Positions 1 to 6,760 of a stretch of DNA of 12,800 nt are shown piece after piece. Position 1 is the stretch's first letter; each line of letters starts with the position of its first letter. A program made the position numbers and the translations under genes. The DNA is from BP-133 sp040756995 (lineage in GTDB: Bacteria; Actinomycetota; Acidimicrobiia; IMCC26256; BP-133): NCBI GenBank assembly GCA_040756995.1, contig JBFLYK010000092.1, forward strand, positions 1 through 12,800, given 5' to 3'. The notes beneath the pieces are model-generated. The model did not search any database. It was not told the origin of the DNA and saw nothing but the letters and a program-made list of their open reading frames with translations.

Positions 1-347
1 GGCCCCGACAGGCTCGCCCCGGTGGCCTCGACCGGGCCGGCCGGCCGGCCCGCCACGGCCGGCCCGGCCGCGGCGCCCTCCGGGGGCTCGCCGAAGAGTT
101 CGGCCAGGGCGGCCAGCAGGTGCGACTTGCCCGCCCCGAAGTGGGCCACGAGAAAGAAGGCGCCGCCGCCGGCCGTGGCGGCCAGCACCTCGCCGAGCAC
201 GGCGGCGACGTCGTCGGTCACCACCAGCTCGGCCAGCCGCCCGGGTCGCCCGTCGAGGCGCACGACGGTCTCGACCGACGCCACCTCCACCAGGTCGTCG
301 ATCAGCGGGGTGCGCCCGGTCCTGGCCGGCGGTTTCCCGGTGGTCAT
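1..347 (-). CDS. P-loop ATPase, N-terminal fragment (continues beyond window)
   Basis: Reading leftward from an ATG at 347, an open frame of 115 codons runs off the window edge. After a short basic start it has an acidic/hydrophobic segment with the stretch VASVETVVRLDG (about residues 22-33), a helix-rich part, then a Walker A motif at about residues 68-76 (HFGAGKSHL), preceded by FFLVA. This order, a short leader, 'VV.L' strand, 'VVTDDVA', then a GxGKSH P-loop, resembles large ATPases of the DUF6079 and BrxC/PglY (BREX) type, but only the N-terminus is visible and that family assignment is inference. Position 374 onward in the same frame offers no ATG; GTG codons at 371 and 353 are alternative starts. 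The TPR gene ends at 373, so the two genes nearly abut and are probably co-transcribed. The segment after the P-loop is a low-complexity Ala/Pro/Gly run, which is unusual so close to a nucleotide site. Confidence 0.65.
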   Translation of the reverse strand, partial: MTTGKPPARTGRTPLIDDLVEVASVETVVRLDGRPGRLAELVVTDDVAAVLGEVLAATAGGGAFFLVAHFGAGKSHLLAALAELFGEPPEGAAAGPAVAGRPAGPVEATGASLSG

Positions 348-372
348 GGCCACGGTGTGGCGGCGGCGCACA

Positions 373-1407
373 TCAGGCCGGGCCCAGCTTGCGGAGCTCC
401 CCGTACACCGCGCCCCGCCGGGACCCGGCCACCGGCAGGAGCTCCTCGAGGCTGTGCCGCAGCTCGTCCAGCGCGCCCCGCTCGTACTGGGTGCGGATGT
501 AGGTCTGGAACAGGATCACGTCGTGGGGGGCCTCCATCACGCAGCCGCGGAACAGCGGCGCCGCCCGGTCCAGCTGACCGGCCTTGCGCAGGGCGTAGGC
601 CTCCATCTTGCGGGCGAAGAAGTCACCCTCGTGCCGTTCCCTCCGTTCCCGCCACACCTCGGCCGCCCTGGCCGGATCGCCGGCGTCGGCCTGCACCTTG
701 GCCAGCACCCCCAGCAGGTGCCGGTTCCCCGTGCCCGTCCCCTGGCTCCGGAGCAGCACCTCCACCTCCCGGACCCGCTCCTCCGGTTCCAGGCGGGCCA
801 GGCGGGCCTCGATCAGCCGGGCGTAGGCGAACTCGTCGCCGGGGGCGCAGCGGTGGGCCCGCTCGAAGTGCTCCAGCGCCTCGTTGAGGTCACCCTGGCG
901 GCGGGCCGCCTCCCCCAGGATCAGCCACGCTCCCGAGGCGTGCTCGTCACGCTCCACCGCCCGGCTGGCCGCCCCCCGGGCGCCGTCGACGTCGCCGGTC
1001 CGCAGGCAGCAGCGGCCGAGCTGGACCAGCGACCACGTCCCCTGCTCCCCGAGGGCGGTGGCCTCCCGGTAGGCGCCGGCCGCCTCCGGGAAGCACTCTT
1101 CCCGGTAGCGCAGGTCGCCCCGCACCCGGGCGCTGAAGGCGCTCACCCCCGCCGCCGCCTCGGCCCGCTCCAGCGCCTCGGCCGCCTCGGAGAGCCGCCG
1201 CCGGCGCACCTGCACGTCGGCGAGGTGGAGGAGGGCCACCGTCTCGGCGGGACCCGCCCCGCCAGGGCGGGCCAGGACCGCCTCGAGGGCGATCACCGCC
1301 TCGTCGAGCCGCCCCGCCCGTTTCAGTTCCAGCGCCCCTGCCAACCCCGTGTCGGCCACGGCCAGCCATGTTACGGGCCGCCGCGACCAGAGCCGCAGGC
1401 ACGCCAC
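373..1407 (-). CDS. Tetratricopeptide-repeat protein
   Basis: A 344-residue frame made almost wholly of paired amphipathic helices with the TPR pattern (W/L..LG....G....A...F..A). Clear units include 'LKRAGRLDEAVIALEAVLA' (about 28-46), 'LADVQVRRRRLSEAAEALER' (about 62-81), 'LGRCCLRTGDVDGARGAASR', 'LGEAARRQGDLNEALEHFER' and 'KAGQLDRAAPLFRGCV'. TPR proteins are scaffolds for protein contacts; no catalytic domain, signal peptide or membrane segment is visible. The start is uncertain: GTG at 1407 gives the longest product, but the leader MACLRLWSRR is not TPR-like, and a GTG at 1359 would begin just before the first repeat; neither has a strong ribosome site. It lies directly upstream of the P-loop ATPase with about 25 bases between them, so it is likely the ATPase's partner. 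The coding sequence has very strong G/C third positions, which creates long open shadow frames on the other strand. Confidence 0.75.
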   Translation of the reverse strand: MACLRLWSRRPVTWLAVADTGLAGALELKRAGRLDEAVIALEAVLARPGGAGPAETVALLHLADVQVRRRRLSEAAEALERAEAAAGVSAFSARVRGDLRYREECFPEAAGAYREATALGEQGTWSLVQLGRCCLRTGDVDGARGAASRAVERDEHASGAWLILGEAARRQGDLNEALEHFERAHRCAPGDEFAYARLIEARLARLEPEERVREVEVLLRSQGTGTGNRHLLGVLAKVQADAGDPARAAEVWRERRERHEGDFFARKMEAYALRKAGQLDRAAPLFRGCVMEAPHDVILFQTYIRTQYERGALDELRHSLEELLPVAGSRRGAVYGELRKLGPA

Positions 1408-1600
1408 CCCGGCCCGGGGGACGGCAGGCCCGCCGGGGGAGCCGCCCAGGCCGGCCGGCTCATCGGGGGCCGCGGAAAAAGGTTCGACCGGCTGATGGAC
1501 GAGGTCGTCGATCTGCCGGCGCTCGACGTCTTCGCTTCAGGTCGATCGGTCCGGGGTACGGCGGGCACCTCTCTGACAGCCGGATGCAAGGTCGAACGTC

Positions 1601-1738
1601 ATGCTGGAACGCGTGCGCGCGGTCATGGTCGGCGTGCCCGAGGCGTTGCTGGCTGAACGGCGGCCGGCGGGAGCGGATCGATGGGACGAGGGGTGGGATT
1701 CCGGGTGGGCCGCCGTCACTCGGCGGGCGCCGCCGTGA
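1601..1738 (+). pseudogene. Uma2-family endonuclease, N-terminal relic
   Basis: From the ATG at 1601 a 45-codon plus-strand frame reads MLERVRAVMVGVPEALLAER, followed by the segment GADRWDEGWDSGWA, then stops at 1736-1738. The pattern 'VPEALLAERR..GADRWDE.W' is the typical start of Uma2-family (DUF820, PD-(D/E)XK fold) proteins in actinobacteria and cyanobacteria, in which the next residues are usually a 'GVLHM.P.P' segment. Here that segment is replaced by unrelated sequence and the frame ends. The catalytic D..ExK part is absent, so this cannot be an active nuclease. A weak AAGG lies 9 bases before the ATG. Family recognition is from memory of the motif. The flanks of this relic (1408-1600 and 1739-1902) hold no gene or RNA that I recognise; a plus-strand stretch near 1708-1760 (RRHSAGAAVMIG) could be further frameshifted Uma2 remnant, but this is weak. 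Confidence 0.45.
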
Positions 1739-1902
1739 TGATCGGTCCCGGTCTTCTCCTCGCCTACGGCACGGGGGCGCGCCCGGCAGTTGCCGGCACG
1801 TCTGCGGGCTCGCCGACCCAGCGGCCTGCGAGCATCGCAACCGCCTCGGGTGACGGCCGTGGAACTCATGCTCGTCCCCGGGATGGTCGGCCTCTGCAGG
1901 AG

Positions 1903-2184
1903 CTACAGGAACGAAGCCGGACCGATGTACTTGACGATCACGACCAGAGTGTCTTCGGGGTCGGTCTCCCAGAGGATGATCCAGTCCTCCTCGCCCCGGA
2001 TTTTGATCCCCCACATGAACGGAACGGAGAACCGGATCTTCCGGTTGGCCTCCTGGCCCAGGTCGTCTTCGAGCCGGGCCAGGGCGCGCTCCACCGCGGC
2101 CAGCAGCTTGGGGCGGCTGGGATCGGCCCGCAGAGTGTCGAGAGCTGCGGCCGCTTCCTGGGTGGCTTGCAGCTCAGCCGCCAT
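1903..2184 (-). CDS. RelE/ParE-like toxin of a type II toxin-antitoxin pair
   Basis: A 93-residue protein. The N-terminal half is helical (AAELQATQEAAAALDTLRAD, then KLLAAVERALARLEDD), and the C-terminal half is a compact beta pattern 'FSVPFMWGIKIRGEEDWIILWETD' followed by 'LVVIVKYIGP'. The closing 'DW.ILWE.D.......V.YIG' pattern is common in small RelE/ParE-superfamily toxins, which cleave ribosome-bound mRNA or inhibit gyrase; which of these applies here cannot be told. The start at ATG 2184 lies inside the upstream gene, overlapping its end by 11 bases, a usual arrangement for antitoxin-then-toxin operons with translational coupling. There is no strong ribosome site of its own, consistent with coupling. 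The length is within the usual range for the superfamily. An alternative reading is a plain hypothetical protein, but the gene order and size favour a toxin. Confidence 0.65.
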   Translation of the reverse strand: MAAELQATQEAAAALDTLRADPSRPKLLAAVERALARLEDDLGQEANRKIRFSVPFMWGIKIRGEEDWIILWETDPEDTLVVIVKYIGPASFL

Positions 2185-2413
2185 GGCGGCGATCGGCCCT
2201 GATCGGCACCACCGTGGACCGGTCGGCCGGTCGCAACAGGTCGGGCCGCCGGGAGATCAAGGTGGCCTCCAGGGCGGAGACGACCGCGACGGGGGTGAGC
2301 GTGATGACTCCGTCGTCGTCGACTTCCGCCAAGTAGCGGGAGTGCCGTGCCAGCCGCCCCAGTGCCGCCCGGCGTCGGGAGTCAAGTTCGACCAGTGTGG
2401 GCTGTGTGCTCAT
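2174..2413 (-). CDS. Antitoxin-like protein, first gene of the toxin-antitoxin pair
   Basis: A 79-residue protein beginning MSTQPTLVELDSRRRAALGR, then the segment 'RYLAEVDDDGVITLTPVAVV' and a charged tail. The order 'L.V.LDSRRR..LG.L....YL...D.DG.I.L.PA.V' matches a frequent small antitoxin type seen next to RelE/ParE-like toxins; the N-terminal strand-rich part would be the dimer and DNA-binding part in AbrB/MazE-like antitoxins, and the tail would wrap the toxin. That fold assignment is inference. The ATG at 2413 is preferred over longer in-frame starts (to 2488) because conserved-looking sequence begins there and because a -10 element sits exactly where a leaderless start requires it. It overlaps the toxin start by 11 bases. 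Antitoxins of this kind usually repress their own promoter. Confidence 0.65.
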   Translation of the reverse strand: MSTQPTLVELDSRRRAALGRLARHSRYLAEVDDDGVITLTPVAVVSALEATLISRRPDLLRPADRSTVVPIRADRRHGG

Positions 2414-2855
2414 GTGGGTATCGTACCAGGTGGCGCAAAGCCCCGAGGCCGGAGGTCTGGCCGCCGCGTTGGTGGCGATTCCCAGCATGTCCGCGGACGG
2501 ACCTGCAGGGCCTGGCGGCGGCGGTCAAGTTCATGGACCGGGGGGAGTCGACCCGATCAGTCAGCGGCCGGCCGGCGCCGATCCGGCGCACCATGGCGCC
2601 CCGATACCCGCTCCTGGTAGGGGCCGGGGCTCGCTGGCGAAGCCCGTCCGGGTTGGGGACGGGTTCGAGGCTGCGGTCACCGTCGGCCGACAGCAGGGCG
2701 CCGAGCCACCCGTCGCCGCCGTCGACGCCCACCACCACCGGGAGGGGCGCGTCGGGGGGCGGGTCAAGGCCGAGCCCGACGACAAGGTCGCGGCGCCCAA
2801 CGGCGGGACGTCGTCACCCGGTTCCTCGCCGAGGCCGATCCAGCGGTCGAGATCG
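2414..2855. other. 442-base interval without a clear gene; possible decayed minus-strand ORF
   Basis: No intact gene is supported here. On the minus strand, near 2741-2660, the frame reads VVVGVDGGDGWLGALLSADG and then degenerates into non-protein-like sequence that runs into the antitoxin region. The strand-turn pattern 'VGVDG..GWLGALL' is like the start of an actin-fold/DUF429-type domain, but the following residues do not continue it, so at best it is a relic. In a different minus frame just upstream (2855-2790) the segment FSDLDRWIGLGEEPGDDVPP is also protein-like. On the plus strand 2500-2630 reads DLQGLAAAVKFMDRGESTRS with G/C-rich third positions. The competing frames probably reflect high GC and gene decay. 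Confidence 0.25.
2420..2425 (-). promoter_or_regulatory. -10 element of a leaderless promoter for the antitoxin/toxin operon
   Basis: On the minus strand TACGAT (TANNNT) is followed by exactly 6 bases and then the ATG at 2413. This spacing puts the transcription start on or next to the A of the ATG, the arrangement of leaderless transcripts that are abundant in actinobacteria. No convincing -35 hexamer or Shine-Dalgarno sequence is present, which agrees with leaderless initiation. The short dyad GGTA-TCG-TACC (2418-2428) covers the -10 and could be the autoregulatory half-sites, but it is too short to rely on. Confidence 0.45.
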
Positions 2856-3224
2856 CTAAAGGTTGCCGCTGGTGCGGGTGGAGACGATCCGGGGCTCGGG
2901 CGTCGCGGTGACGTCGTCGGGCAGGAAGGCGGTCTCGAGCAGCTGGGTCAGGTAGTCGACCCGTTCGCGGAGCTCGTCGTTGGTCGCTTCGAGGACGGAG
3001 AGACGATCGAGGGCCGCCTTGTCGTCCTGGGAGCGCAACACCACCATGGCGAGGCCGGTGAGGATCAGGGCCCCGATCCCGCCGGTCAGCGCGTAGGGCA
3101 TCTGGGCCGCCACGTCGATCTCGTTGCGGAGGTTGGCGTAGCCGATGATCAGTACCACCAGGGCCGCCGCACCGAGAGCACCGGCGATGAGCTGCCGGCC
3201 GTGGTCTCGCTTCAATCGCTCCAT
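2856..3224 (-). CDS. Small membrane protein with two TM helices and a coiled coil
   Basis: A 122-residue protein. A basic N-terminus (MERLKRDHGRQ) is followed by a hydrophobic helix at about 12-30 (LIAGALGAAALVVLIIGYA), a short loop, a second helix at about 43-63 (PYALTGGIGALILTGLAMVV), and a charged heptad-like region at about 65-98 (LDRLSVLEATNDELRERVDY) predicted to form a coiled coil, then a Pro/Thr-rich tail. The positive-inside rule puts both ends in the cytoplasm. The ATG at 3224 has AAGGA 6 bases upstream and starts 10 bases after the stop of the 504-residue secreted protein, so the two are an operon. I do not recognise the family. The coiled coil may serve to multimerise or to recruit a partner to the membrane. 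Confidence 0.75.
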   Translation of the reverse strand: MERLKRDHGRQLIAGALGAAALVVLIIGYANLRNEIDVAAQMPYALTGGIGALILTGLAMVVLRSQDDKAALDRLSVLEATNDELRERVDYLTQLLETAFLPDDVTATPEPRIVSTRTSGNL

Positions 3225-3234
3225 GGCGCTTCCT

Positions 3235-4749
3235 TTATGCGAACGCCCGCGTGAGGCGCTGGGCGACGACGATGATCCCGAGGCCGAGGCCTCCCATCAG
3301 GTACAGGTCCCGGAGCCATCCTGCGCTCTTCGGGCCGAGTTCGGTGATGGCCACGGCCGCCGGCTGCTGCACCGCCACTCCGGCCCCCGGCGGCCCGACG
3401 CCGCCGGCCGCCTCGGTGCTCAGGGCGGGTGGGGTGACCGCCACGGTGGCACCGGAGTCGCCGACGGGGCCGGCCGACGGGTCGGCCCCTGCGGCAGGCA
3501 CGATCGTGTCGCCCGCCGAGCTGACGAGCCCGGTGCCGCTGGTGTCCGTGGTGAAGGTCGCCGAGGAGCTGGCGTCGTAGTTGGCGACATCACCGCGCTC
3601 CTCGGGAACCGGTGCCGGCGGCAGCTCCGAAGAGGATGTCGAGGACGGCGCCTCCGCGGTCGGCAGTGGCCCGGTGCCGGGGTTGCCGTCGACGATTTCG
3701 CTCGAGGCGCCACCCCCGCAGTCAGGGGAGCAGCGGCGGGTCTTGACGAAGGCTTCGGCGCCGCCGATGGAGAACCCTCCGCCAGCGACGCCCTGGGGGT
3801 TCGATGCCCCGAGCTGCTGATCCTGCTTGACGAACTCCAGCGTGCCGGCGGCGGTGGTGACCGAGGCACCGTCGTCGGCGGGCTTCGCGATCGACGGGAG
3901 GAGCCGCACCTGTTCGAAGCCGGCATCGGCCAGCGCCTTGTTGACCTGCTCCTGCTGGAGCGGGCTGACATTGTCGGCGGCGACGATGCCCTTGTCGGTG
4001 ATCTGCACCGGAGTGTCGCCCACCTTGGCGCCGGAGACGACGGTGGTGGCGATCCCCCTCGGGTCCCCGGCGGTCGGCACGAAGGCGTAAGCCCGGGACA
4101 CGATGTTCCGGATGAGCAGCGGGCCGACTTCGAGCTGGTGGACGACGGATACCGCCTCGGCCACGAGGCCGCCTTCGACCGGCTCGGTGTGGGACACCAC
4201 CGTCGCCTGCCCGATGGTGAAGTAGCCGGGGTCGTGGAGACTCGTGACCGTCCCCTCGGTCCGGCCGGTCGGGAAGTCGGTGGCCTTGGCGTAAAACCGG
4301 CTGTCGATGACCTGGGGGAACCCGGCACCGGTGATCGGGCCGGTCCAGGTCATCTCCGGAGGGTTGGTCGGGTAGTAGGCGTTGGCCTCGCCGGGCGGCG
4401 GGTCCGGCAGGGTGCCCCGCTCGCCGCCTCCGCCGCCGATGACGCCGTAGACGAACGTGACCGCCCGGCCCCGAAAGACCAGGGCGGTGATGTTGCGGGA
4501 TGTGGCCGGCGGCCCGTTGATCTCCGACACCGCCCCCACCAGGCTGTTGTCCTCCCGGAAGGCGTTGAGGTACGCGGTCGGGGTCACGACCTGCCCCTGG
4601 GCGTGGGTGTCGAACTGGGCGAAGCCGTGGAACCCGCTGGCGTCCCCTGCAGCTGGCGCCGGCGGGCCGAGCTCTTGAGCGTCCACCGGTGGGAGAAGGG
4701 CGAGTAGGGCCATCGGCACCGCCACCGCCGCGATCACGAGCCGTTTCAC
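3235..4749 (-). CDS. Secreted, C-terminally membrane-anchored protein of unknown function
   Basis: A 504-residue protein. The start is GTG 4749, chosen because a GGAGG ribosome site ends 5 bases upstream (4755-4759); an in-frame GTG at 4755 would overlap that site. Residues 1-24 are a Sec signal peptide (basic KR, hydrophobic core, cleavage after VDA). The mature part begins with an aromatic/Gly-rich section (GFHGFAQFDTHAQGQ), a long beta-rich ectodomain with repeated 'V..G', 'T.....V' strands, and a segment 'IVAADNVSPLQQEQVNKALA' that looks like a small helix. A CSPDC motif (near 340) may be a disulfide. Residues of about 345-440 are Ser/Thr/Pro/Ala-rich and presumably a wall-spanning linker. 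The C-terminus has a transmembrane helix (YLMGGLGLGIIVVAQRL) with a basic tail, an anchor without an LPXTG motif. No enzymatic motif is visible. It is followed 10 bases later by the 122-residue membrane protein, suggesting a surface complex. Confidence 0.8.
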   Translation of the reverse strand: MKRLVIAAVAVPMALLALLPPVDAQELGPPAPAAGDASGFHGFAQFDTHAQGQVVTPTAYLNAFREDNSLVGAVSEINGPPATSRNITALVFRGRAVTFVYGVIGGGGGERGTLPDPPPGEANAYYPTNPPEMTWTGPITGAGFPQVIDSRFYAKATDFPTGRTEGTVTSLHDPGYFTIGQATVVSHTEPVEGGLVAEAVSVVHQLEVGPLLIRNIVSRAYAFVPTAGDPRGIATTVVSGAKVGDTPVQITDKGIVAADNVSPLQQEQVNKALADAGFEQVRLLPSIAKPADDGASVTTAAGTLEFVKQDQQLGASNPQGVAGGGFSIGGAEAFVKTRRCSPDCGGGASSEIVDGNPGTGPLPTAEAPSSTSSSELPPAPVPEERGDVANYDASSSATFTTDTSGTGLVSSAGDTIVPAAGADPSAGPVGDSGATVAVTPPALSTEAAGGVGPPGAGVAVQQPAAVAITELGPKSAGWLRDLYLMGGLGLGIIVVAQRLTRAFA

Positions 4750-4910
4750 GTGCACCTCCGGAGATGATCAGATTCCCTGCGGGCCGTCCCAGGCAGGCGC
4801 GGTGGCCGCACCTCGGCGTCGTCGCCCGGCCGGGCCGCCGGCCGCCAGGGCGTACGGAGATCCGCACCCCAGGCTGGTGGCGACGCGAGAGTCTGGATCA
4901 GCTTGGTCAT
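4746..4910 (-). CDS. Possible 54-residue ORF coupled to the secreted-protein gene
   Basis: Starting at ATG 4910, with GGAG 5 bases upstream, a frame of 54 codons (MTKLIQTLASPPAWGADLRT ... HLRRCT) ends with TGA at 4746-4748. That stop overlaps the GTG start of the 504-residue gene in the sequence GTGA, the 4-base overlap typical of translationally coupled genes. The product is Arg/Pro-rich, without signal peptide or membrane helix, and matches nothing I know. Its codons are mostly G/C in the third position. The combination of ribosome site and coupled overlap supports it; the biased composition argues for caution. It may be a leader ORF that sets translation of the downstream gene rather than a functional protein. 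Confidence 0.4.
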   Translation of the reverse strand: MTKLIQTLASPPAWGADLRTPWRPAARPGDDAEVRPPRLPGTARRESDHLRRCT

Positions 4911-4933
4911 CGTCGCTCCGAAGAAGCTAGGGC

Positions 4934-4966
4934 GTGCGGGGGAGGGCGGACCCGGCTCCCCCGCAC
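4934..4966 (-). terminator. 11-bp perfect hairpin after the binding-protein gene
   Basis: The arms GTGCGGGGGAG (4934-4944) and CTCCCCCGCAC (4956-4966) are perfect reverse complements around an 11-base loop. The structure begins 10 bases after the stop codon of the substrate-binding protein gene. No U-tract follows on the minus strand (GCCCTAGCTTCTTCGG), so it would be a partial or U-less terminator, or a 3' stability hairpin. Only about 15 bases separate it from the ribosome site of the next ORF, leaving no room for a promoter. Confidence 0.6.
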
Positions 4967-4975
4967 TCGGTCCGG

Positions 4976-6544
4976 TCAGTCGGATTCGGCGTACTCGTCG
5001 ACCAGCGGACCGGCCAGGTACTTGAATTCGAACTTGTCGCCGGTGCGCTGGATCTGGGCGAGATAGATGGTCTTGTTGGCCCGGTGCTTGCCGGGAGACC
5101 ACGTGACGGACGGGCCGAGGCCGGTGTCGAAGTTGGTCAGCGTGTCGGCGGCGTCCTTGAGTTTTTGGCGCGTCACGTTGAGGCCCAGCGACTTCACCAG
5201 GTTCCCGAAGATGGTGGCGCCGACGTAGCCGGCTTTGGTCCAGGTCGAGTGGTCGATGTTGGGGTAGTACTTCTCGACCACCGCCTTGTAGGCGCGGAAC
5301 CCCGGGGTATCCTGGTCGTTGGTCACCCAGTGGGTGGTGGCGATGAGGCCTTCACCGTGGGGGCCGGTGAAGTTCGGCGTCACTTCGAAGAAGATGCCGG
5401 CCGCTCCGGAGAAGCCGTTCTTCGGCTTGTAGTTCTGGGCCGCCGCTTCCCGGGCCAGGCGGGTGAGGATTCCGGGGTCGACGTACGTCGAGATGGTGTC
5501 GATGTTCTGGGTCCGGGCCTGGGCGATGAACGTCGTCGTGCCCGGGTCGTCGAACGTCGCCGGCTGCGAGAACACGACCTGGCCGCCGAACTTCTTGATC
5601 ACCTCGTCGTAGGCCTTCACGTACGCCCGGCCGGTCGGGTTGTTGATGTAGATGATCGCCACCCGCTTGGCGCCCTGCTTCTCGGCCTGGTACTTGGCCA
5701 GCATGTGGGCCTCGGTGACGGCCGAGGCGGACACCGGGAACGTCCAGGCGCCCTTGTACTGCGGCTCGCCCCAGCCGTCGGCGCCGATGTGGGGGATCTT
5801 CTTCTCTTCGAGGTACGGCGTGAGCGGGTCGGACGTGTTGACCGACATGATGCAGCAGAAGCCGAAGACCTTCTCCCGCTCCACGAGGTCGCGAGCGGCG
5901 TTCATGCCCTTGGTGCCGTCCCAGGCGTCGTCCCGGACGAGGACGTCGAGCTTGCGCCCGTTGATCCCGCCGGTGTCGTTGATCTCCTGGAGCTTGGCCC
6001 GTCCGGCGTAGGAGAGGTCGTCACCGAAGGAGCCCACCGGGCCAGAGTAGATCCCGATGTGGCCCACCTTGATCGAATTGGCGGTGACACCCTCGTCGGT
6101 GGCCCCACCGACGGCCGCGCCGCCGCCGGGGGCGGGGACACCGGGGGTAGAGGCTTGACCGGACGCCGACTTGGCCGCCGGGGTGTTGGACCGGGCGGCC
6201 GGCCCGGCGGCCGGTCCGGCCCCTGGGGCGTTGGACCGGGCGGCGGTGCCAGCTCCCGACCCCGCCGCCGGAGCGGCGGAGCCCGACCGGCCCGACGACG
6301 GGGCAGCGCCACCGCTCACCGAGGCCCCGCCGTCCGCCGGTGACGGGACCGCCGACCCGGAGTCGACCGGGGCGGCTGCACCTGAGTCACCCGAGGGGTA
6401 GCCGCCTTCGGCGGCGGCACCGCTCTGGTTGGCGGCGTTCTGGCTCTGCGCCTTGAGGGCTTCCCGCTGCGCGGCGCTCCCGCCGCAGGCCGCGGACAGG
6501 AGCAGGCCCGCCGTGAGAACGCTGAAGAGGCGGCGTGATGCCAT
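4976..6544 (-). CDS. ABC-type branched-chain amino-acid-family substrate-binding lipoprotein
   Basis: A 522-residue periplasmic-binding-fold (LivJ/LivK, Peripla_BP_6) protein. The start ATG 6544 is chosen over the in-frame ATG at 6559 because GGAGG lies 8 bases upstream. Residues 1-20 form a lipoprotein signal (basic SRR, hydrophobic core, LLLSAAC with Cys20 as the lipidation site). Residues of about 25-150 are a very long Ala/Gly/Ser/Pro linker, far longer than usual for the family, with a 15-residue internal repeat (AARSNAPGAGPAAGP, then AARSNTPAAKSASGQ). The binding fold starts at about 152: ITANSIKVGHIGIYSGPVG-like strand/loop, 'GGINGRKLDVLVRDD', 'KIPHIGADGWGEP', 'RVAIIYINNPTGRAYVKAYD'. 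It would capture amino acids, acyl or other small solutes for a LIV-type importer, but no permease or ATPase gene is nearby, so ligand and partner are unknown. It lies upstream of the two anchored membrane proteins and may be their functional mate. Confidence 0.9.
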   Translation of the reverse strand: MASRRLFSVLTAGLLLSAACGGSAAQREALKAQSQNAANQSGAAAEGGYPSGDSGAAAPVDSGSAVPSPADGGASVSGGAAPSSGRSGSAAPAAGSGAGTAARSNAPGAGPAAGPAARSNTPAAKSASGQASTPGVPAPGGGAAVGGATDEGVTANSIKVGHIGIYSGPVGSFGDDLSYAGRAKLQEINDTGGINGRKLDVLVRDDAWDGTKGMNAARDLVEREKVFGFCCIMSVNTSDPLTPYLEEKKIPHIGADGWGEPQYKGAWTFPVSASAVTEAHMLAKYQAEKQGAKRVAIIYINNPTGRAYVKAYDEVIKKFGGQVVFSQPATFDDPGTTTFIAQARTQNIDTISTYVDPGILTRLAREAAAQNYKPKNGFSGAAGIFFEVTPNFTGPHGEGLIATTHWVTNDQDTPGFRAYKAVVEKYYPNIDHSTWTKAGYVGATIFGNLVKSLGLNVTRQKLKDAADTLTNFDTGLGPSVTWSPGKHRANKTIYLAQIQRTGDKFEFKYLAGPLVDEYAESD

Positions 6545-6586
6545 ACAGTCGACCTCCATTGCTCCCCAAAATCGTGAGTTGGATGT

Positions 6587-6760
6587 TCAGAGCGAAACGG
6601 CGGACAGTTCAACCATCACAGCTGACTGACCCGCTGCCTCCCGCTCTGCTCGGACGATGGCTTGGACAAGCAGTGAGAACGCCACTTTGCCTGAAGGACG
6701 GACACGAACAGCCTGACGGACGGCGACAGACTCGGGCGGGACCCGCTCCCGGCCGGTCAC
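6587..6760 (-). CDS. Possible 57-residue ORF upstream of the binding-protein gene
   Basis: A frame from GTG 6760 to TGA 6587 encodes 57 residues (MTGRERVPPESVAVRQAVRV ... VMVELSAVSL). It has an unusually strong ribosome site, GGGGGAGG at 6769-6776, 8 bases before the GTG. The end lies 42 bases before the binding-protein start. The second half, 'VAFSLLVQAIVRAEREAAGQ', looks like an amphipathic helix. No family is recognised and there is no secretion signal. It may be a small protein or a regulatory leader ORF; codon bias is weaker than in the neighbouring genes. Confidence 0.35.
   Translation of the reverse strand: MTGRERVPPESVAVRQAVRVRPSGKVAFSLLVQAIVRAEREAAGQSAVMVELSAVSL

Noticed and set aside
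22..1656. Long plus-strand open frame of 544 codons
   Set aside because: It is the mirror of the minus-strand TPR gene in G/C-rich third-position sequence; its product is low-complexity His/Pro/Gly-rich and has no domain.
3145..4707. Long plus-strand open frame opposite the 504-residue secreted protein
   Set aside because: The product is Gly/Arg/Asp-rich without domains, while the minus frame has a signal peptide, ribosome site and membrane anchor.
4934..6343. 469-codon plus-strand frame opposite the binding-protein gene
   Set aside because: It is a shadow of a clearly recognised LIV-type binding protein.
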